DNA from: Nageia nagi | Lineage: Eukaryota > Pinophyta | Direction: 5' to 3' | Length of the DNA: 64,000 bases | Assembly: GCA_050084985.1 (NCBI GenBank) | Contig: JBITNC010000002.1 | Span: forward strand, 20,460,001-20,524,000 | Part shown: piece by piece, positions 10,356 through 22,188 of the stretch | Numbering within the stretch: position 1 is the first letter of the stretch | Layout: each line of letters opens with the position of its first letter | Translations under genes and position numbers: made by a program | Notes under the pieces: model-generated | Told to the model about the DNA's origin: nothing | The model's input: only the letters and a program-made list of their open reading frames with translations | Database searches by the model: none

Positions 10356-12954
10356 TTATAGTTCACATTCACCAATTTCCATTTTTGTAGATGGAGAACC
10401 ATTAGTGAAAAATGGATGTCTCAAAGCATCTTGTGCTGTCAGTCTATCCATAGGCTCAAATTGTAGAAGACCTTGCAGCAAATCTACAAGGACTTCTCCA
10501 GTTGAGTGGTCTACATGTTGCAATATCAAGTTCTGCAAAAAGAAATTGCCAATATATTATTGTTATTATCTACACTATACTTTCTTAAACAATTATTAAA
10601 CACAAGACAAACTCGTGTAAACAACTGTAACAGGCATACCCTAAGACTTGACAACTTCCTCACTGCTTGGATGCTCTTGCTACAAGATGCTCCTTCTGGC
10701 CAATCCAATCGTTTTCCATGTCTAAAATATCTTGCACATCTAAAACTGCTCACATAATAATATTTGATATTTTCATGCTTCAGAACACACATAAATTGGA
10801 ATAAGCATGAGATAATAACTTTCCCTTTTAAAGAATCTATAAAATGCATTTATTTATGTTATAGAACATGTAAGTAGTTAAAAACTCACTCTGTTCTTCT
10901 TATCATATGTCTAGGCAATGGACCAAACACTCTTTCCATCATAGCAAGATGTTCCAAATTTTCATGGGTTTGAAATAAACAATCTCCCTACGCATTCAAA
11001 AAATAAATATCATAAGCATCATCATGTATACAAGGTTCAATTTCAACATTTATTATGTAATATCAAACATTATAACATTATAGTTTACCGTGCAGAGTTC
11101 CACAAGTATGCACCCTACACTCCAAATATCACAAGGATAACTCCATCCAAGACCTGATGAGAAATATCATTGATCAACAGGTTTAACACCATAGAATTAG
11201 TCACTAAGGCTTACATAACCGTTCAATCACTGGCACTAACACATTTTCTGTGCACAAAAACCTTACCCAAAATCACTTCAGGAGCTCGATAATGCCTAGT
11301 TGAGATTACCGACACATTATCTTGACCCTCAAATGTTGTACTACCAAAATCTATCAACTTTATTGCATTTGACTTTGGTAGCCACATGAGGCCATCTTCT
11401 AATGATTGCTTTAAACCCTTTTAATAAAAAACAAGGAGAACTAATTAGGGTATATTACCTCATGAAGGTTAAAATACAGAATTGACAGTCATGGATATCA
11501 GAGGCTGTGGACAGTGAGTTATAATTTGACTACTAACACAATATGTTGAAGTCAAACCCCTATAAATCAATAGATATATAGTACATGGAGACAGTCTTAA
11601 CTAACATCCACAACTTCAACATATAAAAAGAGATCACTAACTACCTTGTACTCAGGAACCTTCACAAATTCTGAAGAAACAAAAAGTATGTTTTCGGGCT
11701 TTAAGTCCGTGTGAATAAGTTTCATGTCGTGCATATCTGCACCCATCACTAGCAATATTAGGCTTAAATGTTTTGTTTCCAAGAATTATGAGTTCTCTAA
11801 CAAACATTCAAGATGGAACCCCGCAGAAGATTAAATAATCCTAATAAGTGGGCGAAAAGTAATTAATCCATGCACAACATTGTCAGTAAAAAGTAGTCTA
11901 CACACATGCTATTGATTCAAGAAGTTGTCTTCCAATCTCCCGGACAAGATCAATAGGAAAGGGGCGATAATGGTTTTTTCGTAGATAGTCATACAAGCTT
12001 GGCCCAAGCCTCTCAAAAACCTGTGTAAACCATATACATAAATCCAGAAAACCTTTTAAAACTCTGAAAACCATAATCCCATGGCAAAAAGTAGAAAAAC
12101 TAAAATGCAATTAATTATTTCTTAGACGCTTCATGCTAATAGCATGACCCTCTACGTGAGGAGATGTGGCCTGATCTATAATACTCACAATACAAATGTG
12201 GTTTCGATAGTCAAACCACTCCCGCATTTGCACACAACTGAATCTCAAAAAACACATAATAAAAAACACAAAATTCTCAGCAATTCAATTCCAATTAGCA
12301 TCCCTGTGCCTATGCATTTCTATAATCTAAACAACTATGAGCAAAAATGCAGTATATCTTACCGGCTACCATCGTTATCATGCTTTGCAACTTCACCCAG
12401 CATCCTAATTTCGGATTGTGCTTCCTCTCTGTCCTTCTGCAACCCTCGAGTGATTTTTATGGCTACGAGATCCTTATTCTTGCGGTCCCAGCACTCCAAG
12501 ACCTGACCGAAAGAGCCTTGTCCCATCTTACACAGTATTTTATAGCGAAGGGTCAAATTTTCTCCAAAAGAAAACATATAATGACCTTCCTTGTCATCAT
12601 TACGCCATGGAGGCGATACATGGCGGGTCAATTGTTCGCCCTCTTCTGCAGAAGGAAGGGCACCACCGTTCGCATCCCGTATTAGGGTTTGGAAGCCAAT
12701 ATCTAGGGTTTTCTGGACCTGCATAATGACATCATGCATTTCGCTTGTGGAAATTCAAGAAACTACGGCTACAATTCTGGGTAGTGTAATTTCTAGTTTA
12801 TTTCATGAAATCTCTTACCATAAAATTTATTGAGCTTGAAAAATAATAATGGACTTACCTTGTGACCGGATGGAAGGACATCCCATGATGATGTTAGCCG
12901 CCGTCGCTTCCTCGAGGGTTCTTCGTGGGAGTATCGTGTAACACAGCTCGCCAT
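10356..12954 (-). CDS. AFC: LAMMER-type dual-specificity kinase (AFC/CLK family), 10 coding exons, 434 aa
   Basis: CLK/LAMMER kinases phosphorylate SR splicing factors in the nucleus. I built the model from GT-AG borders and frame continuity. Coding exons, 5' to 3': 12954-12859, 12718-12363, 12237-12189, 12020-11906, 11736-11645, 11417-11267, 11153-11089, 10987-10890, 10745-10640, 10532-10356. The total is 1305 nt with one terminal TAA and no internal stop. Visible motifs: basic patch R-K-R-R-R (about residues 15-19), Gly loop GQGSFG (98-103), VAIK lysine 120, catalytic HTDLKPEN (D216), DFG (259-261), RHYRAPE, and the signature EHLAMMER (320-327). The length is close to Arabidopsis AFC2 (about 427). 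An in-frame upstream ATG at 12999 is possible; I chose 12954 because the N-terminus then resembles the family (basic patch followed by W-D-V-L-P). Likely functional. Confidence 0.93.
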
Positions 12955-13221
12955 AACCACAGATAAAGGATTTGCTAGCGTTTCAAAATCGTACAGCACA
13001 GTTTAAGGTCCCTGGATCTATAGTTTCTAGGGTTTGATTGCACGAAGAAGATAGATTTCAGCTTTGGATAAGCCGTGCAGAACAAAAACCATCGAAGAGA
13101 ATCCGCTTGGTTTTCTTTGATTTGTGAAATCAATTTGACCTAGAATAGTTTTGTTGAAATTGAAAATAAATGAGAATAAAATATAGAGAGAGAAGGCCGA
13201 CTGAAATGGAGATAGATTAAA
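12955..13221 (-). promoter_or_regulatory. 5' leader and proximal promoter of the AFC kinase
   Basis: About 270 bp between the kinase ATG and the MITE. On the - strand it contains a CT-rich stretch followed by TATATTTTA (about 13170-13195), a plausible TATA region. The transcription start is not determinable from sequence alone. Confidence 0.4.
13213..13221. repeat. 9-bp target site duplication (left) of MITE
   Basis: TAGATTAAA, repeated exactly at 13950-13958. Confidence 0.9.
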
Positions 13222-13949
13222 GGGAAAATTACTGGAATAGTCTTGAAAAATGCTTAATTTTGAAAATAATTCGGATAATTTTCTATTGACGAAAATGGTC
13301 TTTGATTTTTCATCACCGTCATTCTTTCACTAAAATATCATCACCTACTCTTCTAACTAATGATGGTAATTCTTCTCCCTTTGCCTACCCTCCTTGCAAT
13401 ATTTAGGTAGGTGGGGCTGATTAGAATGGGGCATCGTTCCATTTCTGCATCGTTTTCATCCATGAGATTAATCGAAATCTATGTATCTATTCATAGCATT
13501 CGATTGACATCTATGGACTAATTAATCGATTAACTAAGCTCCTTCTACATCCCTCCACCCATGTCAATCCAATACTTTCATATAATGATTGGTAGGTGAG
13601 CAGACATGAGCACCATGCACGCAATAGTAGAACCCATCTATGGTTGAGCTAAAGATACCTATCCATGGTTATGGCTAGCTCGAGGCAAGCCTTAACCTAA
13701 ATAGGAATAGTAGGGCAAGCTCATGTGTTCAATCATTTTTGGGGTCTACAATAATTCGTTTGAATAATGCAAGGAGGGGAGGCGGAGGGAGAGGAATTAT
13801 CATCGATGGTTGGTTGGAGGAGTTTGTGGTGGTGTAGTGGTGGAAGAGTGGCAGTGGTCAAAAATCAAGGACCATTTTTGTAAATACAAAATTGTTAGGG
13901 TTATTTTAGTAAATTAGGTATTTTTCAAGGCTATTTTAGTAATTTTCTC
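13222..13949. mobile_element. Mutator-like MITE / non-autonomous MULE (728 bp)
   Basis: The ends are GGGAAAATTACT at the left and, read in reverse complement, GAGAAAATTACT at the right. The inverted repeats run about 190-200 bp inward (left to about 13415, right from about 13757), diverged but alignable; both arms include a TTCTTGAAAAAT-like block and a CCCTCCTTGCA-like block. A perfect 9-bp duplication flanks it. Long TIRs plus a 9-bp TSD are the hallmarks of Mutator-superfamily elements. No transposase is inside. It sits in the upstream region of the AFC kinase. Confidence 0.9.
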
Positions 13950-13958
13950 TAGATTAAA
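13950..13958. repeat. 9-bp target site duplication (right) of MITE
   Basis: TAGATTAAA, identical to 13213-13221. Confidence 0.9.
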
Positions 13959-14285
13959 ACTAATTAATGAATAAATTATTATGTTATTATTTTATTTGTC
14001 TTTTCTTCTTCTTTTTTTTGTATGAGTGAATGGTTCTTTTTTTTGTCATGGGCAAACTTTGTAGGTGAAGCATATGAGGCTTTCTAATCAATCTCTAATG
14101 TGAGAAACATGATATGTTAAAGGTGTCTAAAGGTTGCTTTCTAGGAACCATTTTTTAAAAATTTTGCATGGATAGAATTTCTCGAAGATTCTCTAAAATC
14201 ATCAGGTGATTCTATAGAATCCTCAGAAGATTCTACTCATGCAAAACAAACATAAAAAAAATGTTAAATGTTGGATTTGGTAAAA

Positions 14286-14352
14286 GGTTTTAGTGGGATT
14301 TGAACTTGGGCCACTAGGTTCAAATTTCAATGCTTTAACCATTATACCATAA
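14286..14352 (-). other. tRNA-like module (box A / box B) inside TIR element
   Basis: On the - strand TGGTATAATGGTTAAAGC resembles a pol III box A, and AAGTTCAAATCCCAC about 45 nt later resembles box B and the T loop. The cloverleaf is imperfect and the module recurs in copy 2 (28505-28572), so it is part of the mobile element and not a host tRNA gene. Confidence 0.5.
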
Positions 14353-14401
14353 TATAGATGAAAAAAATGATAGTAGATAAATTTATTTTATTTATTAAAA
14401 T

Positions 14402-14428
14402 ACACACACACACACACATATATATATC
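14402..14428. repeat. CA/TA dinucleotide microsatellite
   Basis: (AC)n passing into (AT)n inside TIR element copy 1. Confidence 0.95.
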
Positions 14429-14630
14429 TTATGAAGAATCACCTGGAGGTTCTAAAGAATCATTAGGCAGTTCTTTAGAATCTTTAGGCGATTCTACTAA
14501 AAAATATATAAAAAAAAGATCATTGGAAAGCGATCGTCTGACAGCTATGTTTCTGATAGGTGTCAAAAAAGACACCTCATGAACAGGGGGTTGATTAGAA
14601 AGCCCCATATGCTTTGCCAAGTTTGTAGGC

Positions 14631-16228
14631 CTTATGGGCTATGGTGTCCCACCTCATCTAAGAAGTTTCATTTATGGGTATTTAGGACTTGAAGTGAGGA
14701 TCTACTAGGAAGCCTCCCTCAACTCTAATCAATCAGTCATTGTTATTACATTTTGTCTATTCAAGCTTCATGTGAGTAGAATGTAACCATTAAATCATGA
14801 GAGGATGTTTGGTTTTAAACTTAGGTCTAGAAAAATCACTCACTTTACTAATCCACCTCCATGAAGAGGTTGAAGAGAAATAAATTTTTAAAAGCAATCA
14901 AGTGAAATATTTGATGTAAAATAAATTATAGTTTATTATTTATATGTATTGAAAAGTAAAATAGTTATTTATGTGACTTCACATTAGGTAAGTTAAAGAG
15001 TGTTGAGGTTGAAATCTTTGGTAAAACAATAAACTAAAGGTCCTAGCTTCAAAACTCTTTACCCATAATCAAATATTTCACAAAAAAAAGCTTGTTGATT
15101 TATCATAAAGGTGGTGGACTCTAGATGCAAGTTATTAGTGGCTTTAACATAAGAGATACCCTTTATTTGCAGCTTCTAAACTAAAGGAAACTTTCTCAAA
15201 AGAGTGGTTTCTAAAAAAAATAGTTATTTATAAGTGTATATGTAATTGTAGATTTGAAAATACTATCGCACATATGACTAAGTTAATGTATGTTATAAGT
15301 CGATTATAATACAATCCTCAAAATCATAGTATCGTTTTGTTTGAGCTTTAAAAAAATTTGTATGTGAAAGCTCTTGCTAATGTTGTAATTTTTTCATAAT
15401 TTTTTACAATTTTTTGTATTATCATGTAAATTTTATAAAGCCTCTCAAACTCTTAAGGGACTTAAGAAGTGGTCAATTCTGGATAGCTTATATTTTATCT
15501 AAATCTACGTTAACTCCTCTTATTATTTTATTGCTTAAGTATTTCACTTTGCTCAAAATGAATAATTTGATAACTTTACATATAATTATTTTTTTGTAAA
15601 ACTAAATATAATTGGTTTGTGATGCAGTCGAAAATCCATAGTGTCTTTGTCCATTTATTAAATGCTTTTAAATAGGCTAAAAATACATGCAGTACCATGT
15701 GCTATGATTTTTAGAAATTTTCGTAATTTTAATCCCTAATTAAAAATCACCTATTTTAGCTACTAGAATGACTAAACTGATTGTTTAACTTTGATTACAT
15801 CACTTGTATGTTGCAAACTTGTGTAAATCATCATATCATCAAAGAATATTAAATATTGTATTCATTAGACTTTAGAACTTTGATACAACATTAGTAAGAG
15901 TAAAGGGCATAATTGGGGTTTATAATATTCCTTATACTTATGAAATGTTGTTTTAGAGGTATTTTCTTTTTTAATTATGATTTAGTTATAACATTTAATC
16001 ATTCATCCATCACTAGCATATGGAACTTATTTTTAATGTTATTTTTATTAAGATTTGATTTTTTTTGGATTTAATAGCATTCCATTAAAGAGTATGCTTA
16101 GGCATCCTTGACACATACCAACTTCCATCAACATCCTATTATGTAATTTGGTACATTGTGACATCCTTATGGACTTTTATTTGCTTCTCATCTTTACTAG
16201 TTTTTTTTTTTCATTTTGCTTCATTCTT
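14631..16228. other. AT-rich intergenic DNA, no gene seen
   Basis: No coding motif, RNA gene or bounded repeat recognised. Only short AT-rich frames are present. Confidence 0.55.
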
Positions 16229-17180
16229 CCTTGCTTTGCTCTTCTTCTTGTAAGTCATCATCCAAGTCAATAATATGAATTATGCTACATTCTTCTTCAC
16301 TCTTCTTGTCCTTGTTTCTATTTTTTGTCATATTAAGCTCCTCCTATCTCCTAGTCCAACTATGAATACTTGATTCTATTATAATTCTTTTCTTCTTGCT
16401 AGTCAATTCAATTGCTTATTCTATTTCATTACAGGTTGATCTTCCTCTTGAAATATTTTCCTTTTTTTTTGGGCAACTTGTTCTCTTTTTTTTTCCTCCT
16501 TTATTGAGACAACATTGGGAATCTAACAATATTAAAGGTTATAGTATCTCCCTCCATCCTCTTAGCATTATTTTAGGATTTTGCTTCATTCTTATTTTTC
16601 ATTTCCTTATTCCTAAGAATCCTTTCTAAAGGAATATCATCTTCATCATCCTGTATTCTCACACTAGTATTATGGTTAACCCTATAATGCCTATCTAAAG
16701 TTAGATAATACACCAATTGCATCACACTTTGGTGCATGGAAAAATCTAACCTATTTTGTTTGAATTTTTATACAAAATTTTTCATAAAATGGAAAATAAA
16801 GAAAGGTAAACTAACTACCTCATCTTTATACTTGAAATGGTTTAGAAAGTCTAAGTTAAATATAAACAACTCCTTATATATTCTATCAAGACTAACATAT
16901 TTCATAATCTTCTTCGCTACTATGTCCCAAGGTTTGGGAAGATTGATCCTTTAATATCATATTCTATATTTTACAATCTTTATATCATCTCCTTTGAATT
17001 TTTGGACCTCCACCAACTTATCGAGTTTCACATTACTCATGAAGATTGATTCGATAATTATCTCTGCATTAAACTCCACTTCCATATCATTAACTATTGA
17101 TTTTTTTAAATTCCATGTTCTACTAAATTTGGGTCAAAACCTTTACATTACCCTATGAATTATTTCATTCCCCCTTGACA
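16229..17180 (-). pseudogene. Degenerate accessory-type ORF, probably retroelement-derived
   Basis: On the - strand a frame of roughly 300 codons can be read with only scattered stops. It starts near 17180, passes L-P-K-P-W-D-I-V-A-K-K-I (about 16925) and F-L-N-H-F-K-Y-K-D-E-V-V (about 16830), and ends in a long Lys/Glu-rich tail with an acidic D-D-E-D-D cluster (about 16650). Composition and layout (globular start, charged tail) resemble accessory ORFs of large plant retroelements, but I cannot name the family. No splice sites or partner domains support a host gene. Confidence 0.35.
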
Positions 17181-17219
17181 TAATATGTCCCATACGTATT
17201 GATATTTCCTATCATTCTA

Positions 17220-17290
17220 AGGTTTTTTGGTAGGTAAAAACTTTATATTATAAAAAAAAAACTATGTTACAAAGTAAATATACAAAAAAA
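17220..17290 (-). repeat. Possible LINE 3' end fragment
   Basis: The + strand reads TTTTTTGGTAGGT followed by TATATTATAAAAAAAAAACT, which in reverse complement looks like the 3' end and tail of a plant L1. Nothing further supports it. Confidence 0.3.
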
Positions 17291-17459
17291 TCTTAGGATG
17301 ATGCTTATCATAGTATGAGAATCCACAATATGAAATGATATAATTTGATTTGCCACATAATGGATCTCCAAAACAATATCCATAATAAAGTGAGTCACTA
17401 CAAGATGATTCACTATAATATGAGACGTTGGACTATGAGTTGCCTTCCAAGGATTAGTT

Positions 17460-18490
17460 CTCATGGGAAGAATTTAGGCACACCCATGGTCTTCACCATG
17501 AGGATAAACCTACATTAGATCTTGTGATTAATTGTACTCCCTTCTCTCTATGGTTGAAGCTTGATCATGTGGCACAACACCCTTGGTGGATAGAATGGAA
17601 GTGGTTCAAAGACATTCCTCTATTCAACTACAAAGTAAAACACAGCTATAGTTGGCTTTTTCCCAACATGCCTATGGTGGCCAAGTTAAATGACCATTGG
17701 GATATTTTCTCCTCTAAGGAAATTTGTCTATGAAGATTCAATTTATTATGGGCCAACTATATTGAACCCAAGTAGATGTATTTCACATGGAGTATGATTT
17801 TCCATGATTTCCCTATGGGACATAGACTAACTTATCTTGGGGTGGTGAACACTTCTTGTTCATTATGCAAAGTAGAAGAATCAGTTATGCATTTATTTTA
17901 GTCATGTGACAAAGCCCACAAAACATGGGAATGAATGGAATCTTCCTTTTAACCTTTTTTGTAGCAATCTTTGGTGTGGCATCATAATTTATTAGGAGAT
18001 CCTCCAGATTTTTTTGAACATTTGGTTGAATTATGGAATATGTTTTATATTAGAACTATGTTCTATTTATGGAAAGAAAAAAATGTAGTCTTATTTGCAG
18101 TAAAACTTCCCTCTGTTGAGTTCCTTTTAGTTGACAAACTTATTATTTTTTATGATATTTGGTTCCAAATTAAAGATCAGGTGGACAAAGTGGTTATGAA
18201 TGTTAATCATCAAATGGAGCTCATTATTCACTAGGGAAATGCTCCATGTTTTATGAGCATAGTCCCCTTGGACCTTGAGCCATGAGAGTGCTCTCGCTTT
18301 AGACCTTATTATCGTCCTTCACCTTAGGAACAAGATTGAAGCTCAGCTCAACCTTTTCAACATCAATATCAATATTTAAACGATGTGTTTCATAAACTTT
18401 GATTCATCATTTTTTATAGTTGACATCAAGATTGTAGATGTGATGTATGAACCGTCTACTCTTTTTGTATAATATAATTTTTAATATTTA
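17460..18490 (+). pseudogene. L1 ORF2 C-terminal fragment (zf-RVT), same family as 1-4932
   Basis: Frames 17524-17733 and about 17800-17930 give S-W-L-F-P-N-M-P-M, then H-R-L-T-Y-L-G-V-V-N-T-S-C-S-L-C-K-V-E-E and H-L-F, matching the first L1's Y-W-L-S-P-N-V-P-M and C-T-Y-L-G-V-A-N-P-T-C-P-S-C. A third piece (17971-18234) continues to the end of the protein. It is a 5'-truncated LINE insertion, ending near the trinucleotide repeat at 18508. Confidence 0.7.
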
Positions 18491-18507
18491 ATATAAAACT
18501 ACACCAT

Positions 18508-18550
18508 TAATAATAATAATAATAGTAGTAGTAGTAGTAGTAGTATTAGT
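18508..18550. repeat. TAA/TAG trinucleotide microsatellite
   Basis: (TAA)n followed by (TAG)n directly after the L1 fragment. It may have grown from the LINE's A-rich tail. Confidence 0.95.
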
Positions 18551-19509
18551 ATCAAAAAATGATAATAATAAAGAGGGAGGCATTCTTGTACCATATAAAT
18601 TCTTGATCACAATTTCATTACACTGTTAGGCATCCCCACATTGAGAGTATGAAGCTTGTTACATGGTTTGATCATTGTTACACCATCCAAGTTAGCATCT
18701 AGACAATGGAAGTAGTTTGAACTACAGATTTCAAGTTTAATGAATATTTAATAATTATAGTCTACATCATCCATCTTATCAAACACTTATGGTATAGCTC
18801 CCATGGCATCTTATCATACAAGCTTAGCATTTTTGAAGCATTTAAGATGCATAAAAATTTTATTTTCCCTTCTTGATTACATTTTCTATATATTATAATT
18901 CTTATTAATATCCTCTGAATTTGATCATCTTGCACCAACCAATAGCTGACATACCTTGACAAAGCCAACATCTTGCACCATCAACTTCTTATGAGAAATC
19001 TTGCTAGCAAATTGTTTGGAAGGTTAGGCATTTAATGAACATGATTTTTTCAAGATGCTTATAAACAAATTAGTGTGTTGGTACTTGGCTTTTAGCTCAC
19101 ATCCATCCACGAGAAAATCTAAAGAGCAAAATAGAGGAGCAATACAATAACCACGAGCAAAGGAGGATTGAACAAGACTATAACCACCAGTAGTAAGAGA
19201 GAAGCTAAGGTACATAAATAATATTATTTTTAGCATGTTCATTTTATGTATATCATATGATAGATAGTTTTCAGCTATGACTATCTCAGAGTCCTACTCC
19301 CATTGTTGTTTCATGAGTCGATGCACGTGACTATCTCAAACTGAACCTTCCTATTATTACATGTAAAAATATTGTAGTTTATGTTGTTTTCTAAAGCATC
19401 CTTAAGGTAGATGTCCGTATGGCCACATGGAAGTTCATTATGCTAGCGTGGAAATGGTCAAGGAGTAGGCCTAAAATTTCAATAAAACCATGCCTAGAAT
19501 GACTCCATT

Positions 19510-19511
<2 letters not shown>
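18551..19511. other. Intergenic, no gene confirmed
   Basis: A 72-codon frame at 19024-19242 (- strand) begins with a hydrophobic stretch that looks like a signal peptide. No known domain follows and stops come quickly, so I do not call a gene. Lower down, a - strand stretch contains L-H-T-L-N-V-G-M-P, faintly like a leucine-rich repeat, too little to assign. Confidence 0.4.

Positions 19512-19566
<55 letters not shown>
19512..19566. repeat. (AT)n microsatellite
   Basis: Pure TA dinucleotide run after a short ACAT start. Confidence 0.97.
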
Positions 19567-19569
<3 letters not shown>

Positions 19570-21060
19570 GTTTTATTAAGCTTGCTACTCAATACATCAT
19601 TCAACATCCCTCCCTTTTGGAAGCATAGTAGTTAGTAATTGGGAATGTGTCATATAACTCCCTACAAATGAAGTCTATTATCAACATATTTCTCTTTTAA
19701 TTTGTATTGGGCCTTGGATTTCCTTGCACAAAGGATCTGTGTCATATTTATTCACCTTAGACAACAATCAATCTCCTAAATCATATCTAACTTGTTAGCA
19801 ACACCAAATATCAATGGTTGTCATAATCTTTTAGTCGTTGTCATACACATAGTAAATACTAATGTAATATTTTCCCATATGCAATAGTTATGGAGAATCA
19901 ATGTGATAATAATAGAATAAAAAGATATTGATCATCAAAGTGAACATTAATACTTCGTAGGTGTATAGGAGCCTCTTAAAGGCATATTACCCACTTTTAA
20001 ATTTCATATTGTTCTCCCTTAAAAACCTTCAGTTTCCTTATGATATTCTTGATATAGGTGTCCATCCTTTGATCGAATACTATAATGATTTATTTAAAAT
20101 TATATTTTGGAGGATGCCCATTACATAGTTCTTATTAAGAATTTGTAGATTAATTGGAAAAAAGCAATGATATTTCGAAATCCTTTATATTTTAATTTTA
20201 ATATTTAAGCCTATGCAATTCTTTTTGTGGAATGCAATTCTATTACTTAGAGAAATGGTAATTACTAATTGTGTTTATAATATAAAGGACTATCATGATG
20301 GTTGACTAAGAAAAATATTAATAATTTGTCAAATAAAATTACAATACCTTAGTGAATTGAAAATTAAATTATACATAATTTTTCATATACAAATATGTAA
20401 TTGTATATAATTTTTACTAATATAATTGTTTATGTTAAATTGAATATTTAATTTTAACATAAATATATATTAATATTTATTTTGAATTATTTATAGTAAG
20501 AACATATTTTGATTATGAATTTATTAAATTTATATTTTATCCATTGAACATCTATAAGTACTCTGTAAAGATTAATTTATTTGGACCTACTATGATTCAA
20601 GATTAATAGAAACAATTGAAAATGGTGTTCATACCACTCAAGCAACAACATCAACAATAAAAATTCGTCCAACAAATGAAAATGGAACAATATTCATGAT
20701 GGTTGACGAAGAAAAACATATATAATATGAAAATGCTATAACATGTAAAATTTAATGTTTAAACCTTTTTATGTTATATACTTACACATATCTAAACACA
20801 TTAAATAATTATTTTTTATTTAATTACCACTTAAGCATTTAGAGATATCACTTTCAAACTATCTATCTAGAAAAATACTATTTAGTAATGAATGCTTAAC
20901 ATCAAAATTATCTTAAGGTAACTCAAACACATTATTTTTATAGGGTTAAATAATGACATTTTACTCAATGTTTCATGAAATTTATAAAGATAGATGTCAT
21001 ATATTGATTTGGAATTTACTTTTATTAATACACTTTTTATGTCTAGAATGTGATCTAAAA
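19567..21060. other. AT-rich intergenic DNA
   Basis: No gene seen. A short motif, ATCATGATGGTTGAC followed by GAAAAA, occurs twice (about 20293 and 20695), hinting at an old local duplication. Confidence 0.5.
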
Positions 21061-21130
21061 TGTTATGATACATGTTATAAGGGATTAATCCCTTGAAGAC
21101 CACCTAGCTATCAATAATTAATAATTTGTA
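21061..21130 (+). repeat. 70-bp direct repeat D1 (LTR-like fragment)
   Basis: Matches 22189-22258 with few changes (TGTTATGATAC start, GGGATTAATCCCTTG core). It ends exactly where the inverted-repeat cassette begins. Confidence 0.75.
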
Positions 21131-22182
21131 GCTCACATTCTTGGACTTGCAAATGACTTTCAAGAATAAGAGCACCTTATGGACAAAGGTTCTACCATCA
21201 ATATAAAGGATAACACAAAGTATTTGACCATTCAACCATCTTCTTTCTAGAACTGATTCTGCAAGTGTTTATTCATAATACATTCTTTTATATTTTTATC
21301 CTCAATCTCTATTCAACAAATGATATCACCAAACAAGAACTCACTTATGCTTATGAGTTACCTTTAGGAGCATCTTTGCTTCAAGCCTTATGTCAAAATG
21401 ATAAACCCAAAACTTTAGCCCCTCTTCCTTTTCAATAGACTTCAATGATCTTTGTCCCTTGTGGGTGTAGATCAAAACTCCCAATCATAAGCTCTATTAG
21501 GTTTTAAAATCATCACTAGTATTCATCTTGTATTTCACCTTTGTAGATCATCCATCTTTTCATTTCCCTCATGTTGTCCAATAATGACTCTTTTTTTTAT
21601 TTGTTTCCCTCCTCTTGATTGGACTTGTAGTTCTATTATTGTTGTCAAACACCATATGTTTGCTACACTTTTGGCAACCCAACATGCAAATTAATTTTAG
21701 TTATGCTTGATATGGTAATTTGATGAGGTTGGGCCAATTTTTTGACAAAATTCCTCCAATTATGGTTTTGATATGCTTACAAATGATGATCTAGATAATT
21801 TAAGAATAACTTTTTGTTGCATATATAGGAGAAAATAGTCAAGCACAACATCATAGACAAGTCTATTGCTCTCCAAAATGCATGGTGGACTTTCACATAG
21901 AAAAATATAGATGACAATAATAAAATGAATTGAAGTAGTAGCAATCTATTTTAAACCAACAAGGAACTACATACAAGAATGGTAGAACCTTTGTCTAGAA
22001 GATAGTTCTAGAAAAACATAAAAGAATGAATTATGACTGAAAACTTGCAGAATCAATTCTAGAAAGAAGATACTTGGTTGAATGGTAAAATACTTTGCGC
22101 TATCCTTTATATTGATGGTAGAACATTTTTCCATAAGGTGCTCTTGTTCTTGAAAGTCAATTGCAAGTCCAAGAATGTGAGC
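21131..22182. mobile_element. Inverted-repeat cassette (about 160-170 bp arms)
   Basis: The left arm (21131-21290) and right arm (22013-22182) are near-identical in inverted orientation, both beginning GCTCACATTCTTGGACTTGC. The spacer is about 720 bp with no recognised coding domain; a further short inverted piece (GGTAGAACCTTTGTC, about 21983) repeats part of the left arm. It is flanked by TA on each side, which could be a TA target duplication, and by the direct repeats D1 and D2. A non-autonomous TIR transposon is the best guess. Confidence 0.6.
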
Positions 22183-22188
22183 TAATAT

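Larger units (their letters stand above)
14050..14630. mobile_element. TIR element with tRNA-like module, copy 1
   Basis: The left end (CAAACTT, then AAGCATATGAGGCTTTCTAA) is matched in inverted orientation by the right end (14590-14625). Inside are clustered short repeats of the type GAATC-x-TCTAGG-GATTCT in both orientations (14180-14245 and 14430-14500), a tRNA-like module on the - strand and a CA/TA microsatellite. A diverged second copy is at 28326-28865. There is no transposase. The superfamily is unresolved because I could not fix a target site duplication. Confidence 0.65.

Noticed and set aside
10405-10849. + strand and alternate frames across the kinase gene
   Set aside because: Antisense shadows of kinase exons and introns.
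14286-14352. Possible tRNA gene on the - strand
   Set aside because: Box A and B are imperfect, the stem pairing is poor, and the same module recurs inside a second copy of a mobile element at 28505.
18600-18900. NBS-LRR resistance gene remnant on the - strand
   Set aside because: Only one weak leucine-rich-like phrase; no NB-ARC motif anywhere nearby.
19024-19242. Small secreted protein on the - strand with a signal-peptide-like start
   Set aside because: No domain, no splice partners and no conservation evidence; such frames arise by chance in AT-rich DNA.
19512-19566. CRISPR-like or satellite array
   Set aside because: A plain dinucleotide repeat with no spacers.
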